From: Geodermatophilus arenarius
GTDB taxonomy: Bacteria; Actinomycetota; Actinomycetes; Mycobacteriales; Geodermatophilaceae
Assembly (NCBI RefSeq): GCF_042654585.1
Contig: NZ_JBHSGR010000001.1
Coordinates: 186,001 to 250,000, forward strand
Reading direction: 5' to 3'
Length of the DNA stretch: 64,000 nt
Under the pieces are notes generated by a model, which worked only from the letters and a program-made list of their open reading frames with translations, did not search any database and had not been told where the DNA came from. The position numbers and the translations under genes are program-made. Shown here in pieces: positions 61,484 to 64,000 of the stretch; the stretch's first letter is position 1, and every line of letters begins with the position of its first letter.

Positions 61484-62264
61484 TCAGCAGGCTCACTTCC
61501 CGGCGCGGGGCCGACGGGTCCGAGCGGTCGACCAGCGGCAGGGAGCGCAGCCCGCGCTCGAGGTGCCACTGCAGCAACGCGGCGACCAGGCCGCTGCCCT
61601 CGCGGCACTGCGCGGCCTCGCTGGCCTCGGCGGTGGCCCAGTCGCCGGACAGCAGCGCCTCCAGGTGCCCGATGGTGACGGGGTTGGGCCTGCCCGCTCC
61701 GGCGGGGCGGCAGTCGAGGCACACCGAGCCGCCCGCGGGGACGGAGAAGTGCCGGTGCGGCCCCTCGAGGCCGCAGCGGGCGCAGTCGCCGAGCGCCGGC
61801 TCCCAGCCGGCCACCGACATCGCGCGCAGCAGGAAGGCGTCGAGCACCAGCCCGGCCGGGTGCGTCTGCTCGGCCAGCGCCCGCAGCGCGCCGACGACGA
61901 GCAGGAACAGCCGCAGCGAGGGCTCCTTCTCCTCCGCGGTCAGCCGGTCGGCGGTCTCGAGCACCGCGGTACCGGCGGTGTAGGCGCGGTAGTCCGCGGC
62001 GATGACCGAGCCGTAGGAGCGGATGGACTCCGCCTGGCTGACGATGTCGAGGTTCCGGCCGGTGTAGAACTGCACGTCCACGTGGCTGAACGGCTCGAGC
62101 CGGGCGCCGAACTTGCTCTTGGTGCGGCGCACGCCCTTGGCCACCGCGCGCACCTTGCCGTGCCGGCGGGTGAGGACCGTGACGATGCGGTCGGCCTCCC
62201 CCAGCTTCTGGGTGCGCAGGACGATCCCCTCGTCGCGGTACAGCGACTTCGGCGTGGTGCTCAT
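61473..62264 (-). CDS. recO: DNA repair protein RecO
   Basis: A 263-residue protein with the N-terminal OB fold (LYRDEGIVLRTQKLGEADRI, VTVLTRRHGKVRAVAKGVRR) and a zinc-binding module with CARCG and CLDCRPAG. RecO acts with RecR to load RecA on SSB-coated DNA. ATG 62264 overlaps the era stop (TGATG), so translation is coupled. Confidence 0.95.
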   Translation of the reverse strand: MSTTPKSLYRDEGIVLRTQKLGEADRIVTVLTRRHGKVRAVAKGVRRTKSKFGARLEPFSHVDVQFYTGRNLDIVSQAESIRSYGSVIAADYRAYTAGTAVLETADRLTAEEKEPSLRLFLLVVGALRALAEQTHPAGLVLDAFLLRAMSVAGWEPALGDCARCGLEGPHRHFSVPAGGSVCLDCRPAGAGRPNPVTIGHLEALLSGDWATAEASEAAQCREGSGLVAALLQWHLERGLRSLPLVDRSDPSAPRREVSLLSEA

Positions 62265-63178
62265 CAGTACCCGAGCCGGTTGAGCTTCTTGGGGTCGTCC
62301 TGCCACTCGCCGAGCACGGTGACGTGCAGGTCGAGGTGGACGCGCGCGCCGAGCAGCTGCTCGAGCCCGGCGCGGGCCTCGGTGCCGATCGCCTTGATGA
62401 CCGACCCTCCCCTGCCCAGCAGCATCGGCTTCTGGCTGGGGCGCTCGCAGTGCAGCAGCGCGTGCACCTCGACCAGCTCCGCGCCCTCCCGCTTGGGGTC
62501 GGGCCGGCGGTTGAGCTCCTCGACGGTGACGGCGAGCGAGTGCGGCACCTCCTGGAACACCTTCTCCAGCGCCGCCTCGCGGATGAGCTCGGCGATCTGG
62601 CGGTCGGTGTCCTCGTCGGTGGTCTGCTCCTCGGGGTACAGCGGCGGACCCTCCGGCAGCAGGCCGACCAGCAGGTCCTCCAGCAGCTCGACCTGGTCGC
62701 CCGCGACCGCGCTCACCGGCACGACCTCGGCGGCCTCGACGAGCTGGCTGGCGGCCACCAGCTGCTCGGCGACCTGCTTCCTCGACGCGGCGTCGGTCTT
62801 GGTCACGACGACGACCACCGGCGCCGTGACCTCCTTCAGCTGGCGGGCGATGAAGCGGTCACCGGTGCCCACCGGCTGGTCGGCCGGGATGCAGAACACC
62901 ACGACGTCGACCTCGGACAGCGTGTCCCGGACGACGTCGTTGAGCCGGCGGCCCAGCAGGCTCCTGGGCTTGTGCAGGCCGGGGGTGTCGACGAGGACGA
63001 GCTGCCCGCCGGGCCGGTGCACGACGCCGCGGATCGCGTGCCGGGTGGTCTGCGGCCGGTTGCTGACGATGCCGACCTTCTCGCCGACCATGGCGTTGGT
63101 CAGCGTGGTCTTGCCCGCGTTGGGCCGGCCGACCAGGCAGGCGAAGCCGCTGCGGTACGGCTGGTCCGGCGTGCTCAC
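62264..63178 (-). CDS. era: GTPase Era
   Basis: A 304-residue GTPase involved in 16S rRNA/30S maturation. G1 is CLVGRPNAGKTTLTNAM, G2/G3 is VDTPGLHKPRSLLGRRLNDV, G4 is VVTKTD, and the C-terminal KH domain has MLLGRGGSVIKAIGTEARAG. It is in the usual corC-cdd-era-recO-uppS order. GTG start. Confidence 0.96.
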   Translation of the reverse strand: MSTPDQPYRSGFACLVGRPNAGKTTLTNAMVGEKVGIVSNRPQTTRHAIRGVVHRPGGQLVLVDTPGLHKPRSLLGRRLNDVVRDTLSEVDVVVFCIPADQPVGTGDRFIARQLKEVTAPVVVVVTKTDAASRKQVAEQLVAASQLVEAAEVVPVSAVAGDQVELLEDLLVGLLPEGPPLYPEEQTTDEDTDRQIAELIREAALEKVFQEVPHSLAVTVEELNRRPDPKREGAELVEVHALLHCERPSQKPMLLGRGGSVIKAIGTEARAGLEQLLGARVHLDLHVTVLGEWQDDPKKLNRLGY

Positions 63179-63308
63179 CGGCCCAGTCTCCCACTGCGTG
63201 ACGACATCGTCGGCCCACCGGCCGACACCGCGGCCACGTGCCGTCCGCCACAGGCGTGGAACCCCACGACCGCTCCTCGCGGAGGCCTCCGGCCCCCACT
63301 CGTCGCGG

Positions 63309-63641
63309 TCACGCCGTGGTGCGGAGCACCCCGTCGGGCCCGGCGAGGTGCACCGGCGCCGACGGCGTCAGGTCGTGCACGGCGGCCAGGCCCTCCTGCT
63401 CGACGGCGTCGGCGTCGGACACGATCGCCGCCGCCTCCAGGCCCTCGACGCCGCTGGAGACCGCCGCGGCGACGGCCGCCTGCAGCGCGGACAGCCGCAG
63501 CGAGGGCAGCGCGACGCTGGCGGCCACGTAGGTGCGCCCGTCGGTGTCGCGGACCGCGGCGCCCTCCGGGGCGCCGGTGCGGCCGCGCGCGGAGCGGGCG
63601 AGGGTGACGAGCTTGGCGTCCTCGGGCTGCAGGTCGGGCAC
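63309..63641 (-). CDS. Cytidine deaminase-like protein lacking the zinc site
   Basis: A 110-residue protein in the cdd position between corC and era. It keeps the fold pattern (KLVTLARSARGRTGAPEGAA, VRDTDGRTYVAASVALPSLR) but where true cytidine deaminases have the zinc motifs C/HAE and PCxxC it has PSLRLSALQAAVAAAVSSG and no Cys at all. It is therefore unlikely to be a deaminase; it may have a structural role. Actinobacterial genomes often carry such degenerate copies at this locus. Confidence 0.8.
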   Translation of the reverse strand: MPDLQPEDAKLVTLARSARGRTGAPEGAAVRDTDGRTYVAASVALPSLRLSALQAAVAAAVSSGVEGLEAAAIVSDADAVEQEGLAAVHDLTPSAPVHLAGPDGVLRTTA

Positions 63642-63647
63642 GAGGGC

Positions 63648-64000
63648 TCAGCTTTCCACGCCGGCCGGGACCTCGGCCCGGGTGGCCCCGGACTGGTGCC
63701 CGGGATCGGCGTCGGGCACCCGCGTGACGACGATCGTGTCGATGCGGTTGCGCCGCCCGCCGGTGCTCTCGGCGACCAGCCGCAGCCCCGCGACCTCCGC
63801 CGACGACCCCTCGATCGGCACCAGCCCGAGCTCGCGGGCGAGCAGGCCGCCGACGGTCTCGACGTCGTCGTCGCGGGGCAGCTCGACGTCGAACAGCTCG
63901 GCGAGGTCCTCGACCGGCAGCCGGGCGGTGATCCGCACCGACCCGTCGTCGAGGTGCTCGACCGGCGGCCGCTGGACGGCGTCGTGCTCGTCGGCGATCT
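63648..64000 (-). CDS. CorC/HlyC family protein, C-terminal part
   Basis: The frame runs off the window end, leaving about 117 residues. It shows the C-terminal CorC_HlyC domain of CNNM/CBS-type membrane proteins: RITARLPVEDLAELFDVELP, then VGGLLARELGLVPIEGSSAE and VAESTGGRRNRIDTIVVTRV. The CBS pair and membrane region would lie beyond the edge. Such proteins are linked to Mg/Co handling. It is 6 bases upstream of the cdd-like gene. Confidence 0.88.
   Translation of the reverse strand, partial: IADEHDAVQRPPVEHLDDGSVRITARLPVEDLAELFDVELPRDDDVETVGGLLARELGLVPIEGSSAEVAGLRLVAESTGGRRNRIDTIVVTRVPDADPGHQSGATRAEVPAGVES

Overview
The window is about 75% GC chromosome with dense, partly overlapping genes, many GTG starts and long GC-rich hairpin terminators. 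It comes from a high-GC actinobacterium. The gene content (glyS, dnaG, ppdK, dus, a corC-cdd-era-recO-uppS run, Pro/Gly-rich kinase-associated membrane proteins, a DUF4032 protein) resembles Geodermatophilaceae (Blastococcus, Geodermatophilus, Modestobacter). The family assignment is inference from memory.

Layout. 1-9 kb: end of an MMPL transporter, a PhzF enzyme, a VOC protein, NADP-type glutamate dehydrogenase, a Cys/Met-metabolism PLP enzyme divergent from an XRE-cupin regulator plus B3/4 protein, a DAO-family oxidase, a 5'-truncated Lrp/AsnC regulator, and azlC-azlD. 9-23.5 kb: an apparent catabolic regulon comprising a secreted SGNH hydrolase, an APC permease with an amidase, a Cache sensor protein with an FCD-GntR regulator, an MBL hydrolase, and a seven-gene operon (DAO oxidase, aldehyde dehydrogenase, class III aminotransferase, four-part polar amino acid ABC transporter). 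Three of its promoters share an 18-bp dyad. 23.6-34.2 kb: an accessory-looking stretch with an RsbW-like ATPase, the DUF4032 protein, a 1.16-kb gap holding a tyrosine-recombinase remnant, a GAF histidine kinase/NarL pair, a NodB-type deacetylase and Ntn acylase, a broken alcohol dehydrogenase, and tRNA-Asn. 34.3-48.8 kb: core genes, including a DNA primase interrupted by a homing-endonuclease intein, ppdK, dus, a family 9 glycosyltransferase, glyS and an Nramp-related transporter. 48.8-60.6 kb: envelope signalling, with two one-pass proteins, two protein kinases, a Kef-type antiporter and a three-gene FHA / four-TM / FAD-oxidoreductase operon. 60.6-64 kb: the corC-cdd-era-recO-uppS run.

The most notable observations are the DnaG intein, which splits the primase zinc-binding motif; the three-site operator linking the hydrolase, permease/amidase and DAO/ABC units; the lrp/azlC junction where both 5' ends look lost; the decayed integrase and alcohol dehydrogenase; and the FHA-4TM-flavoprotein operon, the best candidate here for an undescribed system. 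No CRISPR array or intact insertion sequence was seen.
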